NCBI RefSeq assembly: GCF_900177615.1
Contig: NZ_FXAP01000003.1
Location: 1 to 64,000 of the forward strand
Source: Plantibacter flavus
Lineage (GTDB): Bacteria; Actinomycetota; Actinomycetes; Actinomycetales; Microbacteriaceae
Reading direction: 5' to 3'
Length of the DNA: 64,000 nt
The notes below the pieces were generated by a model. The model was given only the letters and a program-made list of their open reading frames with translations. It was not told the origin of the DNA and made no database searches. Numbering within the stretch: position 1 is the stretch's first letter; every line of letters begins with the position of its first letter. A program made the translations under genes and the position numbers. Of the stretch, positions 32,419 through 42,544 are shown piece by piece.

Positions 32419-35020
32419 CCGAGCAGCCCCGACTGCCGCACGTCGCAGCGTCAAGCGCCTCGGCTCCGTCCTCGCCACCGGCCTCGCCGCCGGTGCCCTG
32501 TTGCTGACCTCGTTCACGGCCACAGCCCCGGCGAGCGCCGCCGCCTCGACCGGTTGGGAGCACGGCGCTCCGATCGTGACCGACACCTTCAAACGAGATG
32601 CTGCCAGCGGGTTCGGCGCAGCCGAACTGGGTGGCAAGTACACCACCTCGGGCAAAGGCCTGTCGGTGTCCTCCGGGGCCGGTGTCATCTCCTTCGACAC
32701 CGCTGCCACCGCGCGCCAGGCCGTCCTGACCGGCGTGCAGACCGGCGACGCCCAAGCGAGCACGACCGTCGTCGTCCCCGCGCTGCCCAGAGGCGGAAAC
32801 GGTGTCTCGGTCGGCCTCCAGCTGCGGTCGGACGGAGCCAGTTACTACCAGGGCACCTTGCGCATCGCACCGAACGGATCCGCGTTCCTCGGCATCTCGC
32901 GTGTCGACGGGTCCGCGTCGAAGCAGTCCCGGCTTCAAGACGAGGTCCTCGTCGCATCCGCTCTGCAGGCCGGCTCCACCATCAACCTGGACGTCCGCGT
33001 GCACGGCGACACGACCGTCCGCGTGGCGGCTCGGGCCTGGTCGCTCGGGGCCGCGACACCGAGCTGGCAGCGGGTCGTCGACGACCAGAGCGACCAGCGC
33101 ATCACGAAGGGTGGCATCGGGGTCTGGAGCTACCTGTCCAGTGCGACCGCCGCGCCCGCGAGCCTCACCGTGACCGCTCTCAACGCGGTCGCCCTCATCC
33201 CGGGAACCAACGATACGGATCCGGAACCGGCCACTCCGACCACCCCCACGCCGGATCCTGCAGAACCCGCTCCCACGACACCAACGGTGCCAGCACCCGT
33301 CGATCCCGCGGCACCGACCACCGAGGTCCCTGTCGCGTCTGCAGGGCGCGGTTCGGCGCCGGTCGGCACCACGGCGTATCCGATCCCGTCCGGAGCGAAG
33401 TACGTGAAGGCCGGCAACGGTACGAGCGGAACGGGCACGCTGGCGTCGCCCTACACCTCGCTCGCCTACGCGGTCGCGACGGCTCCGTCGGGGTCGACGC
33501 TCGTCCTGCGCGCCGGGATCTACCGGGAGAGCGTCAGCGTTTCCGGCGCCAAGAAGGTCACGATCGAGGCGTATCCGAACGAGGCCGTCTGGCTCGACGG
33601 AAGCGACACGGTCACCGGCTGGAAGAAGAGCACGACGGGCTGGGCCGTCGGCGGGATCTCCACCAACTTCGATTCGGGCCCGACCTTCACCAAGGGTGCT
33701 CCGGACAACACCGCAGAATCCACGAAGTTCGTCGATCCGGCTTACCCCATGGCGGCGCACCCCGAGCAGGTCTGGGTCAACGGGACCGCGCAGAAGGAGG
33801 TCGCTTCGGAGAAGGCGGTCACCGCGGGCACCTTCTACGTCGACGATGCGGGCAAGCGGGTCGTCCTCGGCAGCGACCCGACCGGGAAGACCGTCGACGT
33901 GACCAAGCGTCAGACCGCACTCGCCGTGAAGAGCGTCGGCAGCATCGTGCGAGGCATTGGCGTCCGCAACTACGGCAACTCGGTGTACCAGATGGGCGCG
34001 ATCACCGCGCAGGCGAACTCGATCACCTTCGAGAACCTCGTCGTGAAGAACAACGCCACCATCGGGATGCACACCTGGGGTAGCGGCGTCACCTTCGCGA
34101 ACATCACCTCGACCGGTAACGGGATGCAGGGCGGCGGCGCCAACAACGCCGACAACCTCGTCGTGAAGAACTCGGTCTTCTCCGGGAACAACGTCGAGCG
34201 GTTCAAGCGCACCCCCGCCTCGGGCGGCTTCAAGATCAGCCGCTCCCGTACGGTGTCGTTCATCAACAGCGATTTCCAGGACAACACCTCGGTCGGGCTC
34301 TGGCTCGACGAGTCGGTCTACAACGCGAAGGTCGTCGGCAACCGGGTGACCGGGAACGGCGCGAGCGGCCTCATCCTCGAGATCTCCGACACGATCACCG
34401 TCGCGAACAACATCATCGCCGGGAACGCCCGATACGGTCTCTGGATCGGGAGCACCGGGAACGTGCAGATCTGGAACAACACCCTCACCGGCAACACCCT
34501 GACGGCCCTGCAGATCACGCAGGACACCCGCCGTCAGACGAACCTGAGCCAGGCCGGGCACGACCGACGCCAGCCACAACCGGACATGACGGTGCCGTGG
34601 CTGGTGCGGAACATCACGGTGTCGAACAATGTGGTCTCCGGTGCCGCCGGCGGTTGCTTGGTCTGCGTGGAGGACCAGTCGAAGGAGTTCACGGCCGAGC
34701 AGATGAAGCTCACCCTCAACGGCAACCTGTACCAGCGCGCGTCGGCGAGCGCACCGTCGCTCGTGGTGCGCTGGGGCCAGGCTGGGGCGACTCCGAAGAG
34801 CTTCAAGACGCTGGCCGAGTTCACGAAGGCGACGGGACAGGACAAGCGTTCGGCGCTCGTGGACGGCACAGCCGTGACGACGGCGAGCTATCAGCTGACG
34901 CCCGCGGCACTCGCGAAGTCCGCCGCGATCTCCGTCCCGCTGCCGAACGCCGTCGCCGCACTCTTCGGGCAGACCCCTGGAGCGGCACCGGCGAGGACCG
35001 GCAGTCTGTTGACACCTTAA
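32348..35020 (+). CDS. Secreted right-handed beta-helix protein
   Basis: I favour TTG 32348, which has GAGGAA 7 bases upstream; GTG 32384 is an alternative. The 890-aa product has a signal peptide ending TAPASAA, then a module of about 200 residues (VTDTFKRDAASGFG to the SLTVTALNAV stretch). A Pro/Thr linker follows, then a parallel beta-helix domain beginning GTLASPYTSLAYAVATAPSG with coils such as GIGVRNYGNSVYQMG and NARYGLWIGSTGNVQIWNNT. Such folds bind or cleave polysaccharides. Its N-terminal module resembles two modules of the 1798-aa protein at 42601-47997. Confidence 0.83.
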   Translation: MISALPTSEAPKVPRTPNRTTTADRAAPTAARRSVKRLGSVLATGLAAGALLLTSFTATAPASAAASTGWEHGAPIVTDTFKRDAASGFGAAELGGKYTTSGKGLSVSSGAGVISFDTAATARQAVLTGVQTGDAQASTTVVVPALPRGGNGVSVGLQLRSDGASYYQGTLRIAPNGSAFLGISRVDGSASKQSRLQDEVLVASALQAGSTINLDVRVHGDTTVRVAARAWSLGAATPSWQRVVDDQSDQRITKGGIGVWSYLSSATAAPASLTVTALNAVALIPGTNDTDPEPATPTTPTPDPAEPAPTTPTVPAPVDPAAPTTEVPVASAGRGSAPVGTTAYPIPSGAKYVKAGNGTSGTGTLASPYTSLAYAVATAPSGSTLVLRAGIYRESVSVSGAKKVTIEAYPNEAVWLDGSDTVTGWKKSTTGWAVGGISTNFDSGPTFTKGAPDNTAESTKFVDPAYPMAAHPEQVWVNGTAQKEVASEKAVTAGTFYVDDAGKRVVLGSDPTGKTVDVTKRQTALAVKSVGSIVRGIGVRNYGNSVYQMGAITAQANSITFENLVVKNNATIGMHTWGSGVTFANITSTGNGMQGGGANNADNLVVKNSVFSGNNVERFKRTPASGGFKISRSRTVSFINSDFQDNTSVGLWLDESVYNAKVVGNRVTGNGASGLILEISDTITVANNIIAGNARYGLWIGSTGNVQIWNNTLTGNTLTALQITQDTRRQTNLSQAGHDRRQPQPDMTVPWLVRNITVSNNVVSGAAGGCLVCVEDQSKEFTAEQMKLTLNGNLYQRASASAPSLVVRWGQAGATPKSFKTLAEFTKATGQDKRSALVDGTAVTTASYQLTPAALAKSAAISVPLPNAVAALFGQTPGAAPARTGSLLTP

Positions 35021-35087
35021 CGTCCTGTGATCCTCGGCCGGGTGGCGCAGCTCGACGCTGCACCACTCGGCCGTCGTCGTCCGCCTA

Positions 35088-35154
35088 CCCCACGCTTTGG
35101 GGGCAACACCCCCGTGAACTGGGGCCTCTTCCAGAACCGGCGCTTCGCTAGAAT
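35088..35154 (+). promoter_or_regulatory. Tandem C-run/G-run operators and -10 box, polysaccharide unit 3
   Basis: CCCC-ACGCTTT-GGGGG at 35088-35103 and CCCCC-GTGAACT-GGGG at 35109-35124 have centres exactly 21 bp apart. A -10 box TAGAAT is at 35149-35154, 24 bases after the second repeat. The leader to ATG 35289 is about 130 bases. Confidence 0.7.
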
Positions 35155-35288
35155 CGTGGGATCGGACGGTCACGCTACCCGGCGCGTCGCCTCCGACGGC
35201 CGACGCAGCCCCGACGGATGCCCAGGCACCGGCGGATGCCGCCGCGATGGTGCTCCGACGAGCTGACGGGTGCCACGAGGGGGCGATC

Positions 35289-36611
35289 ATGACGGCAGGG
35301 ACGACTCCGGCCCCCGTTCGCCGCACGCTGCTCACACCCGCGGTGACCCGGCTGCCGGAGACCCGTGCGTCCTGGCTCGACCGCGCTGCCGCAGCGGCCG
35401 TGCCGGTCGTGCTCGCGCTGTCGATATCCCTGCCGCAGGGCCTGAAACTCGGATACCTCGTGGTCCTCCTGCTCGTTCCGGTCTGGCTGCCGGTGCTCGG
35501 CCGCTTCCGCGAGGCGCGTCTGTTCGTCGTCCTCGGCCTCGCGGGGGTCGTCGGCGGGGCGCTCCTGACCGCCTTCGCCGCGGCGAGCCAGACGACGTCG
35601 CAGACCCTGCTCGTCGCGAACTCCTTCATGCTGCTCGGCCTCGTCGCGGGCACCGGGGCGCTGCTGTGGGCCAGGACCGTCCTCGGGGCGCCGACGGTCG
35701 CCGTCTGGTTCGGTCTGGGGATGGTGGCGAGCATCCCCCTGGGGAGCGGTCTCGGGAGCAGCAACGTGTGGCGCTTCGGGCTCTCACTGCCGGTCACGGT
35801 CCTGCTGCTCGCGCTCGCCTGGCGGTGGAGCAGCAGACTCATGGAGTTCATCGTGATCGTGATCATCGGGCTCATCGGCGCATTGAACGACGCGAGATCC
35901 GGTAGCGCCATGCTCGTCATGACGGCCGCGCTCGTGGTCTGGCAGCTGCGTCCGTCGACGCCCGGCCGTCGTGGGTCGACGATCCGCACCCTGCTCGGTC
36001 TCGGCGTCCTCGGCGCGCTCGTGTACACGGTGACACAGGCCGTCATCCTCGGCGGCTACCTCGGTGAGCGCGCGCTGGAACGGACGCAGGACCAGATCAA
36101 CACCTCGGGGAACCTCATCGTCGGCGGGCGTCCTGAGGCCGCAGCCACGATCGAGCTGCTGACCGACCGCCCCGTCGGATTCGGCTCTGGCGCGTTGCCG
36201 ACGCTCACGGACATCCTCAACGCGAAGACCGGCATGTCGGCGATCGGGTACCAGCCGAACAACGGCTACGTCGAGAACTACATGTTCGGGTTCGGGTACG
36301 AGGTGCATTCGGTCATCGGCGACCTCTGGATCCGGTTCGGCCTCGCGGGCTGCGCCATCGCCGTCCTGATCTTCGTCCTCACCTTCCGAGCTCTGGGGGA
36401 CGGACTCGCGCGACGGGCGGCGAGCGCCCTCATGATCTGGCTCACCGTGCGCATGCTCTGGAACCTCCTCTTCAGTCCGCTGGAATCGTCGCTGCTCTTG
36501 ACGATGCTGTTCCTGGCCATCGCCTTCGTGCCTCGGCGCTCGGTCGACACCGACCGCGATGTCCGGATCGCCGGGCCCGAGGCACCCCGACCGCGAAGGC
36601 TCCCGGTATGA
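35289..36611 (+). CDS. Wzy-like O-antigen/exopolysaccharide polymerase
   Basis: This 440-aa integral membrane protein has about ten to eleven helices. The longest external loop lies near residues 255-330 (ERTQDQINTSGNLIVGGRPE and GYQPNNGYVENYMFGFGYE), as in Wzy proteins whose large loops hold the catalytic Arg residues. GRPEAAATIELL with DRPVGFGSGALP resembles O-antigen ligase/polymerase motifs. It has its own operator-bearing promoter, an ATG at 35289 after GAGGGGG, and overlaps the following acyltransferase by 4 bases. Confidence 0.85.
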   Translation: MTAGTTPAPVRRTLLTPAVTRLPETRASWLDRAAAAAVPVVLALSISLPQGLKLGYLVVLLLVPVWLPVLGRFREARLFVVLGLAGVVGGALLTAFAAASQTTSQTLLVANSFMLLGLVAGTGALLWARTVLGAPTVAVWFGLGMVASIPLGSGLGSSNVWRFGLSLPVTVLLLALAWRWSSRLMEFIVIVIIGLIGALNDARSGSAMLVMTAALVVWQLRPSTPGRRGSTIRTLLGLGVLGALVYTVTQAVILGGYLGERALERTQDQINTSGNLIVGGRPEAAATIELLTDRPVGFGSGALPTLTDILNAKTGMSAIGYQPNNGYVENYMFGFGYEVHSVIGDLWIRFGLAGCAIAVLIFVLTFRALGDGLARRAASALMIWLTVRMLWNLLFSPLESSLLLTMLFLAIAFVPRRSVDTDRDVRIAGPEAPRPRRLPV

Positions 36612-37711
36612 ACGGGATCGGGCAGGGGACGAGGCGACCGGAGCGCTCACGGCTCGCCTGGGTCGACGCCGGCAAGGGACTCGCGATCAGCCTCGTCGCC
36701 ATGTACCACTCGGCGAGCTGGCTGATCGGCACCGGCTTCGAGATCGAGGGTTGGCGCGCCGTGAACGAAGCGCTGTCCTCGCTCCGCATGCCCCTCTTCT
36801 TCATGCTCGCCGGTTTGTTCGCCGGGAAGTGGTTGACGGCGTCCTGGTCGTCGCTGTGGCGATCGAAGCTGTCGCTGTTCGTCTGGGTCTTCCTCGTCTG
36901 GGAGGTGATCGGCTCGGTGGTGTTCCTGCTCGGCACCAGCGTCCAGGGGCAGGCGATCGCCATCCCGGCGACCATCCGCGAACTCCTGCTCTCGCCGTTC
37001 GCCCCGCGCTTCGAACTGTGGTTCATCTGGGCTCTCGCGATCTTCTTCGTCGTCGCGAAGCTCATCCGACGCGTCGACTGGCGGGTGCAGCTCGTGCTCG
37101 CCGGGCTCTGCTCCGCTGCAGCGCTCAGCGGGTGGGAGACCGCCAACATCGGGTGGAGCGGCTCCATCAAGTACTTCTTCTTCTTCCTCGTCGGGCTGTA
37201 CTTGAAGGACGCGGTGTTCCGACTGAGCCGGACCAAGGTCGGCCCGTCGCTGGTGTCGCTCATGATCGCGTGGGTCGGGGTCTCGGCCGTCGTCGCCGTG
37301 TACGGGCTGCGCTGGGTGCCCGGGCTCTACTTCGTGAACTGCGTGCTCGGCGTCGTGACCGGGGTGACCGTGAGCCGCTGGCTGGCGCGGATCCCCCGAC
37401 TCGTGGCGATCGGGTCGAACACCCTCCCGGTCTACCTGACGCACACGCCGCTCATCATCGTCATGTCGTGCGCCCTCGCACTGCTGGCGCGGGTCATCCC
37501 GTTCTCGCCCCTGGCTCCCGCGCTGCCGCCGGCGCTCGCCGTGCTGGCGATCGCCGGCTCGCTCGCCGTCAGCGCCGCGGCCATGCGGACCCCCTTCTCC
37601 GTGCTCTACGCGGCGCCTCGGTTCGTCAGCGGCGCCCCGAAACCCGTCAGACGCCACGCCATGCCCGCTCGACGCGATCCACCCGATCCCTCCCGGAGGT
37701 CCTCCTCGTGA
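36608..37711 (+). CDS. Acyltransferase 3 family membrane protein
   Basis: This 367-aa protein has the family start AWVDAGKGLAISLVAMYHSA with the active-site-type His, LRMPLFFMLAGLFAGKW and about ten helices ending near residue 340. Acylation of the polysaccharide repeat is the probable role. It overlaps the polymerase gene by ATGA and the next glycosyltransferase by GTGA, so three genes are translationally coupled. Confidence 0.9.
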   Translation: MNGIGQGTRRPERSRLAWVDAGKGLAISLVAMYHSASWLIGTGFEIEGWRAVNEALSSLRMPLFFMLAGLFAGKWLTASWSSLWRSKLSLFVWVFLVWEVIGSVVFLLGTSVQGQAIAIPATIRELLLSPFAPRFELWFIWALAIFFVVAKLIRRVDWRVQLVLAGLCSAAALSGWETANIGWSGSIKYFFFFLVGLYLKDAVFRLSRTKVGPSLVSLMIAWVGVSAVVAVYGLRWVPGLYFVNCVLGVVTGVTVSRWLARIPRLVAIGSNTLPVYLTHTPLIIVMSCALALLARVIPFSPLAPALPPALAVLAIAGSLAVSAAAMRTPFSVLYAAPRFVSGAPKPVRRHAMPARRDPPDPSRRSSS

Positions 37712-38745
37712 CACACGCGCGCGCCATCACGGTCCAGCAGTCGTTCCCCGAACCACGCCCGACCACCAACCCGTACATCGTCATGCTGCGGGACCACCTC
37801 GCCACGACCCCTGGGCTCGCCGTGCGCACCTTCTCCTGGCGCGGCGCCATCCTCGGCCGCTACGACGTGTTCCACGCCCACTGGCCCGAGATCCTCGTCT
37901 CCGGGGGCTCCGCACCCAAGCGCGCGGTGCGTCAGGCGCTCACGCTCGTCCTCCTCGCGAAGCTCGCACTCACGAGGACGCCGATCGTCCGCACGCTGCA
38001 CAACCTGCACCGCCCGACCGGCATCTCGCGGGTCCAGCATGCGCTCCTCTGGCTCTTCGAACGCCGGACCGCCTACGCGATCGTCCTGAACGAGCAGACC
38101 GTGCCGCCGGCCGGCATCGGCAGTGCGGTGATTCCGCACGGACACTATCGAGACTGGTACGCGAGGTTCCCGCAGCGAGCGTCCGTCAGCGGTCGGCTGA
38201 GCTACTTCGGCCTCATTCGCCGCTACAAGGGCGTCGATGGACTGCTCCGAGCCTTCACCCGCCTCCAGGGTCCGGAGCGGAGCCTGCGTGTCGCCGGTCG
38301 GCCGTCGAGCGAGGAACTCGCCGACGAGCTGCGCGAGCTGGCGATCGCCGATGACCGCATCGATCTCAGCTTGGAGTTCCTGAGCGACGCCGAGCTCGTC
38401 GACGTCGCACGGCAGGGCGAACTCGTCGTGCTGCCGTACCGCGAGATGCACAACTCGGGTGGAGCGCTCGCGGCACTGTCGGTCGATCGCCCGGTCCTCG
38501 TCCCGGCGAACGCCGTCAACGAGCGGCTCGCCGCGGAGGTCGGACCAGGCTGGGTCGTGCAGTACGAGGGTGAGCTCGACGCCGACGATCTGGAGCGAGC
38601 ACTCGCGGTCGTCGCGGACCCCGCGCGCAGCGACTCCCCCGACCTCTCCGCGCGCGACTGGGACCTCGCGGGTGCCCTGCACCTCGCGGCCTACCGCGCG
38701 GCGAGCTCCCGGTCACGCCCGGCGGGCGGCATCGATGCGATCTGA
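37708..38745 (+). CDS. Glycosyltransferase (GT-B, GT4-like)
   Basis: This 345-aa protein starts at GTG 37708 with CGGAGG 8 bases upstream. N-terminal features: YDVFHAHWPEILV and IVRTLHNLHRPTG. C-terminal donor domain: LSYFGLIRRYKGVDGLLRAF, LRVAGRPSSEELADEL, LVVLPYREMHNSGGALAALS. It resembles EpsF/GumK-like enzymes with the conserved HNSG-type acceptor loop. It is last in the Wzy operon. Confidence 0.88.
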   Translation: MTHARAITVQQSFPEPRPTTNPYIVMLRDHLATTPGLAVRTFSWRGAILGRYDVFHAHWPEILVSGGSAPKRAVRQALTLVLLAKLALTRTPIVRTLHNLHRPTGISRVQHALLWLFERRTAYAIVLNEQTVPPAGIGSAVIPHGHYRDWYARFPQRASVSGRLSYFGLIRRYKGVDGLLRAFTRLQGPERSLRVAGRPSSEELADELRELAIADDRIDLSLEFLSDAELVDVARQGELVVLPYREMHNSGGALAALSVDRPVLVPANAVNERLAAEVGPGWVVQYEGELDADDLERALAVVADPARSDSPDLSARDWDLAGALHLAAYRAASSRSRPAGGIDAI

Positions 38746-38778
38746 GCGCATCTCGGCACTCGTGCGGGTCCGACCGGC

Positions 38779-39780
38779 TCAGCCCTCCGAGCGCCGGTAC
38801 TCCTCGTACGAGTACCCGAGTGCGCCGGCGATCATGCCGAGTCCCCTCGCGGTCGTCCGCACGCCCTTCGCACGATGGCGCAGCGAGCCCGAGACCACCC
38901 CGAGCAGTGCGCGCACCAGGCCCCCGGCGGTCCGGACGAGCCCACGGGCGATGCAGCGCATCCGCGCGACGAATCGCCCACGCGTCGAACCCTCCAGCGC
39001 GATCGACGTCTGGCTCCAGCTGTTGCCACTGCTGAAGGCGCGGCGCACCACCCAGTCCCGGGTACTCCGCGCGGCCGGGACGATGTCCCACACGATCGCC
39101 TCGTCGCACCACACGAGTCGCCCGCCGTTGGCGTGCAGCGTCCTCGTGAACATCGTGTCCTCGCCGCCGGCATGCCCGAACGCGGTGTCGAACGCGAGTC
39201 CGATCTCGCGCACCACACGCAGGTCGAGCAGCAGGTTGTTCGTCGCAGCGACCGACACCGCGGTCCCCGTCGGCATGCGTCGCCGGGTGAAGAACTCGCC
39301 GGCGACGATCCACGACGACGGCTCCACCTCGAACCGCGACACCACCGGTCCGACGACCGCGACCGCGTCACCGCGCTGGAACGTGTCGACGAGGTCCGCG
39401 AGCCAGCGCTCACTCGGGCGTTCGTCGTCGTCGATGAACACCAACAGGTCGCTCGACGCCGCCTCCGCGAGTGCCCGATTGCGTGCCGCGGTGATGCCGC
39501 TCTCCGACTCGCAGCGATATGTGACGACGACCGACTCGAGCGGCGGCGAGGACGTGACGAATTCGCGCGCGCTCTCGGCCGGGTCGTTGTCCACCACGAG
39601 CACTTCGACTCGTTGGAAGCGGTCGGCGACGCTCGTCGCCTGCTCCACGAGCGCGGGGAGCGCGACGCGCAGGTCGTCGGGCCTGCGGAAGGTCAGCATC
39701 GCGACGACGAGTGAGGTCGCAGCAGCTCCCGCTCCGGTGTCGGCGGCGGTGCGTCCGGCTTCAGGGCTCTCCGCGTGCAT
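38779..39780 (-). CDS. Glycosyltransferase family 2 protein
   Basis: This 333-aa GT-A enzyme begins at ATG 39780 after GAGGGAG. It shows LVVAMLTFRRPDDLRVALP, VLVVDNDPAESARE, GITAARNRALAEA and the DxD-type metal site LLVFIDDDERPSE. C-terminal helices past about 260 are basic and may touch the membrane. It is the only glycosyltransferase on this strand in the locus, facing the Wzy operon tail to tail and divergent from the flippase gene. Confidence 0.9.
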   Translation of the reverse strand: MHAESPEAGRTAADTGAGAAATSLVVAMLTFRRPDDLRVALPALVEQATSVADRFQRVEVLVVDNDPAESAREFVTSSPPLESVVVTYRCESESGITAARNRALAEAASSDLLVFIDDDERPSERWLADLVDTFQRGDAVAVVGPVVSRFEVEPSSWIVAGEFFTRRRMPTGTAVSVAATNNLLLDLRVVREIGLAFDTAFGHAGGEDTMFTRTLHANGGRLVWCDEAIVWDIVPAARSTRDWVVRRAFSSGNSWSQTSIALEGSTRGRFVARMRCIARGLVRTAGGLVRALLGVVSGSLRHRAKGVRTTARGLGMIAGALGYSYEEYRRSEG

Positions 39781-39882
39781 ATACTCCCTCTCCGCGGCCG
39801 AGCCGTCGATCGACCACCAGACTATTGCTTCGCACCGGGCGTCCGACGCCCCCATGACGGGAGTCACACGGATGGCACACCG

Positions 39883-41421
39883 ATGAGCACCGAGACCGCC
39901 AGCGAGACCACGGGCGGCGACTTCGGTCGCCGGGCCGCACGTGGCGCCGCGGTCACGATGGCGGGTCAGCTGACGAGGATCCTGGTCCAGGTTGGGTCCG
40001 TCGTGGTCCTCGCCCGCTTCCTCACGCCACACGACTACGGCCTGTTCGCCATGGTGATGGCGGTCGTCGGGGTGTCTGAGATCTTCCGCGACTTCGGCCT
40101 CTCCAACGCCGCGATCCAGGCGAAAACGCTCAGTACCCGCCAGCGGGACGTCCTGTTCTGGGCGAACTCGGCCATCGGGCTCGCTCTCGGTGCGATCATC
40201 TTCGGCCTCGCCTACCTGATCGCCGCCCTGTACGGTAAGCCGGAACTGATCCCCCTCGCACAGTTCATGGGGGTCGCGTTCGTCCTCAACGGCGTGGCGA
40301 CGCAGCATCGCGCGAGCCTCAGCCGCGCACTCCGTTTCGGGACGCTCGCGATCGTCGACATCCTCGCCTCCGTGATCGCGCTCGTCGTCGCCATCGTCTT
40401 CGCCGTCCTGGGCGCAGGATACTGGGCGCTCGCGATGCAGATGGTCACGATGTCGGCGACGACGCTCGTGCTCGTGCTCGTCACCTCGCACTGGCTGCCC
40501 CGACTCCCGAAACGCGGTGTCGACATGGCCGGCTTCTACCGTTTCGGCTGGAACATGGTCGCCACGCAGCTCGTCAACTACGCGGCCAACAACACCGACT
40601 CCTTCGTGATCGGCCTGCGCCTGGGCGCCGCTCCGCTCGGCATCTACAGCCGGGGCTTCCAGCTGCTGATGAACCCGTTGAACCAGCTGCGTTCGCCGAT
40701 CACGATGGTCGCGATCCCGGTGCTGTCCCGCATCCAGGACGAACGGGCGCGGGTGGACGGCTACATCGTCCGCGGCCAGATCGCTCTGGGGTACACACTC
40801 GTCGCCGGGCTGAGCATCGTCGCGGCGGCCGCAGACCCCATCGTCGCCCTCTTCCTCGGCGAACGCTGGCTCGAGGTGGCGCCGGTGCTGCGCTTCCTGA
40901 CCATCGCCGGCGCGTTCCAGACGTTGGCGCTCGTCGGCTACTGGGTCTACATCTCCCGTGGCCTGACCGCCAGACTCTTCCGGTTCACGCTCATGAGCGC
41001 GTCCATGAAGATCGTCTTCGTCCTCATCGGCTCCAACTGGGGTGTGGTCGGCGTCGCCGCCGGCTTCGCGCTCGAGCCCGTCCTGTCCTGGCCGCTGTCG
41101 CTCTGGTGGCTGAACGGCGCGACACCGATCCCGATCAGGAAACTCCTGCTCGGCGTCATGCGCATCTCGGCAGTGGCGATCATCGCCGGCGTCACCGGCT
41201 ACGGAGCGACACTGCTCACCGTCGACGGCGGCTGGCTCGTCCAGATCGTCTGCGCGGCGGCGGCCGTCATCGCGGCGTACGCACTGCTCGCGCTCCTCCT
41301 GCCCGTCATCCGTCGCGACCTGCAGATGGTGCTCATCCTCGTCAAGGCGGCTCGGCGATCACGCGGGAGTGCTGCCGCTCCGAAGCCCGCCGGCCCGGCC
41401 GATGACGGGAGCATCGCGTGA
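39883..41421 (+). CDS. Wzx-like polysaccharide flippase (PST/MATE-like fold)
   Basis: This 512-aa protein has about fourteen helices. Family marks include AAVTMAGQLTRILVQVGSVV, TPHDYGLFAMVMAVVGVSEI, FRDFGLSNAAIQ and the middle FGWNMVATQLVNYAANNTDS, which is typical of WzxC/TuaB-type exporters. It would move undecaprenyl-linked repeat units to the outer face for the Wzy polymerase. It overlaps the following glycosyltransferase gene by GTGA. Confidence 0.92.
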   Translation: MSTETASETTGGDFGRRAARGAAVTMAGQLTRILVQVGSVVVLARFLTPHDYGLFAMVMAVVGVSEIFRDFGLSNAAIQAKTLSTRQRDVLFWANSAIGLALGAIIFGLAYLIAALYGKPELIPLAQFMGVAFVLNGVATQHRASLSRALRFGTLAIVDILASVIALVVAIVFAVLGAGYWALAMQMVTMSATTLVLVLVTSHWLPRLPKRGVDMAGFYRFGWNMVATQLVNYAANNTDSFVIGLRLGAAPLGIYSRGFQLLMNPLNQLRSPITMVAIPVLSRIQDERARVDGYIVRGQIALGYTLVAGLSIVAAAADPIVALFLGERWLEVAPVLRFLTIAGAFQTLALVGYWVYISRGLTARLFRFTLMSASMKIVFVLIGSNWGVVGVAAGFALEPVLSWPLSLWWLNGATPIPIRKLLLGVMRISAVAIIAGVTGYGATLLTVDGGWLVQIVCAAAAVIAAYALLALLLPVIRRDLQMVLILVKAARRSRGSAAAPKPAGPADDGSIA

Positions 41422-42386
41422 ACGGGCCCGGCGACCCGGCGTTCGCCGACGCTGCGGTCATCGTCGTCAACTACGGCTCAAGCGCTCTCCTCGCCGCGAA
41501 CCTGACGAAGCTGACACGCTCGGCGACCGGGCTCGTCACGGTAGTGGTCGACAACCTGTCCACGCCGGACGAGCGGGAACGTTTGCACGTCCTGGCGGCC
41601 GCGGAGGGCTGGTACCTCGTGGAACCGCCCACCAACCTCGGCTTCGGGGCGGGCGTCAACGCCGGAATCGAGCTTGCGATCGAGTCGGGCGCCAGCCGCT
41701 TCATCATGCTGAACCCCGACGCCGAACTCCTTCCGGACGCCGCTGCGAGGCTCCTCGCAGCCTGCGCCACGTCACCCACGCTGGTGGCCCCGCGCATCCT
41801 CCGCCCCGACGGCAGCGTGTGGTCCAACGGCAGTGACCTGTACCTCGACGACGGCCGGATCAGGTCACGACGCCGGCGGCTGGTCGGCGTCCCCGCGGAC
41901 CGCATCGAGCCGTGGCTCACAGGAGCCTGCCTCGCCATCGGTTCGAAGCTCTGGCAGGACATCGGTGGATTCTCCGACGAGTACTTCCTGTACTGGGAGG
42001 ACGTCGACCTCTCCCATCAGGTGGTCGCCGCCGGCGGCGAGCTCCTCGTCCTCGACGACGTGACCGCGGTCCATGCGGAGGGCGGTACGCAGGCCGTCGG
42101 CCACACCGAATCCGGTCAGGCGAAGTCGGACACCTACTACTACTACAACATCCGCAACCGGCTCGTCTTCGCGGCCCTCCGCCTCGACCAACAGGATGAG
42201 GCGCTCTGGCAGCGTCACACGCTCGCCGTCGCTCGCGAGATCCTGTTGCAGGGCGGCAGACGCCAGTTCCTGACGAGGCCGCAGACGCTGTGGATCGCCG
42301 TACGCGCCATCCGTGACGGCCGCAGGGTCGCGAAACGGATCCGAGCCTGTCGGGGCTCCGGCGCCGCCTCGGACCGATCCGCCTGA
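41418..42386 (+). CDS. Glycosyltransferase family 2 protein (rhamnosyltransferase-like)
   Basis: This 322-aa GT-A enzyme starts at GTG 41418. It shows AVIVVNYGSSALLAANL, VVVDNLSTPDERE, EPPTNLGFGAGVNAGI, the metal-site strand FIMLNPDAELL and the acceptor-side FSDEYFLYWEDVDLS (E/D-D motif). This combination is typical of WbbL-like rhamnosyltransferases. A strong terminator follows at 42434-42465. Confidence 0.92.
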   Translation: MNGPGDPAFADAAVIVVNYGSSALLAANLTKLTRSATGLVTVVVDNLSTPDERERLHVLAAAEGWYLVEPPTNLGFGAGVNAGIELAIESGASRFIMLNPDAELLPDAAARLLAACATSPTLVAPRILRPDGSVWSNGSDLYLDDGRIRSRRRRLVGVPADRIEPWLTGACLAIGSKLWQDIGGFSDEYFLYWEDVDLSHQVVAAGGELLVLDDVTAVHAEGGTQAVGHTESGQAKSDTYYYYNIRNRLVFAALRLDQQDEALWQRHTLAVAREILLQGGRRQFLTRPQTLWIAVRAIRDGRRVAKRIRACRGSGAASDRSA

Positions 42387-42433
42387 GCCGTCTGCATCGC
42401 CGGAGCAGGCTGGCTCGGCACCCGCAGGACATG

Positions 42434-42465
42434 GAAACGCCCCTGGTTGTCACCAGGGGCGTTTC
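42434..42465. terminator. Perfect 14-bp hairpin terminator after the flippase operon
   Basis: GAAACGCCCCTGGT (42434-42447) and ACCAGGGGCGTTTC (42452-42465) are perfect complements with a TGTC loop. The flanking A and T runs inside the stem let it work in both directions, ending the flippase operon and any read-through from the large secreted protein gene. Confidence 0.9.
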
Positions 42466-42544
42466 TCGGTGTGCTCCGTATCCCGACGGAGACACATCGG
42501 ACGATGCCACTGCACTGCGAGCACAGGGACACCGCCGTTGGTGC

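Noticed and set aside
32219-36046. A 1275-codon minus-strand open frame over the beta-helix and polymerase genes
   Set aside because: It is low-complexity, Arg/Gly-rich and domain-free, antisense to two well-supported genes with promoters and ribosome sites.
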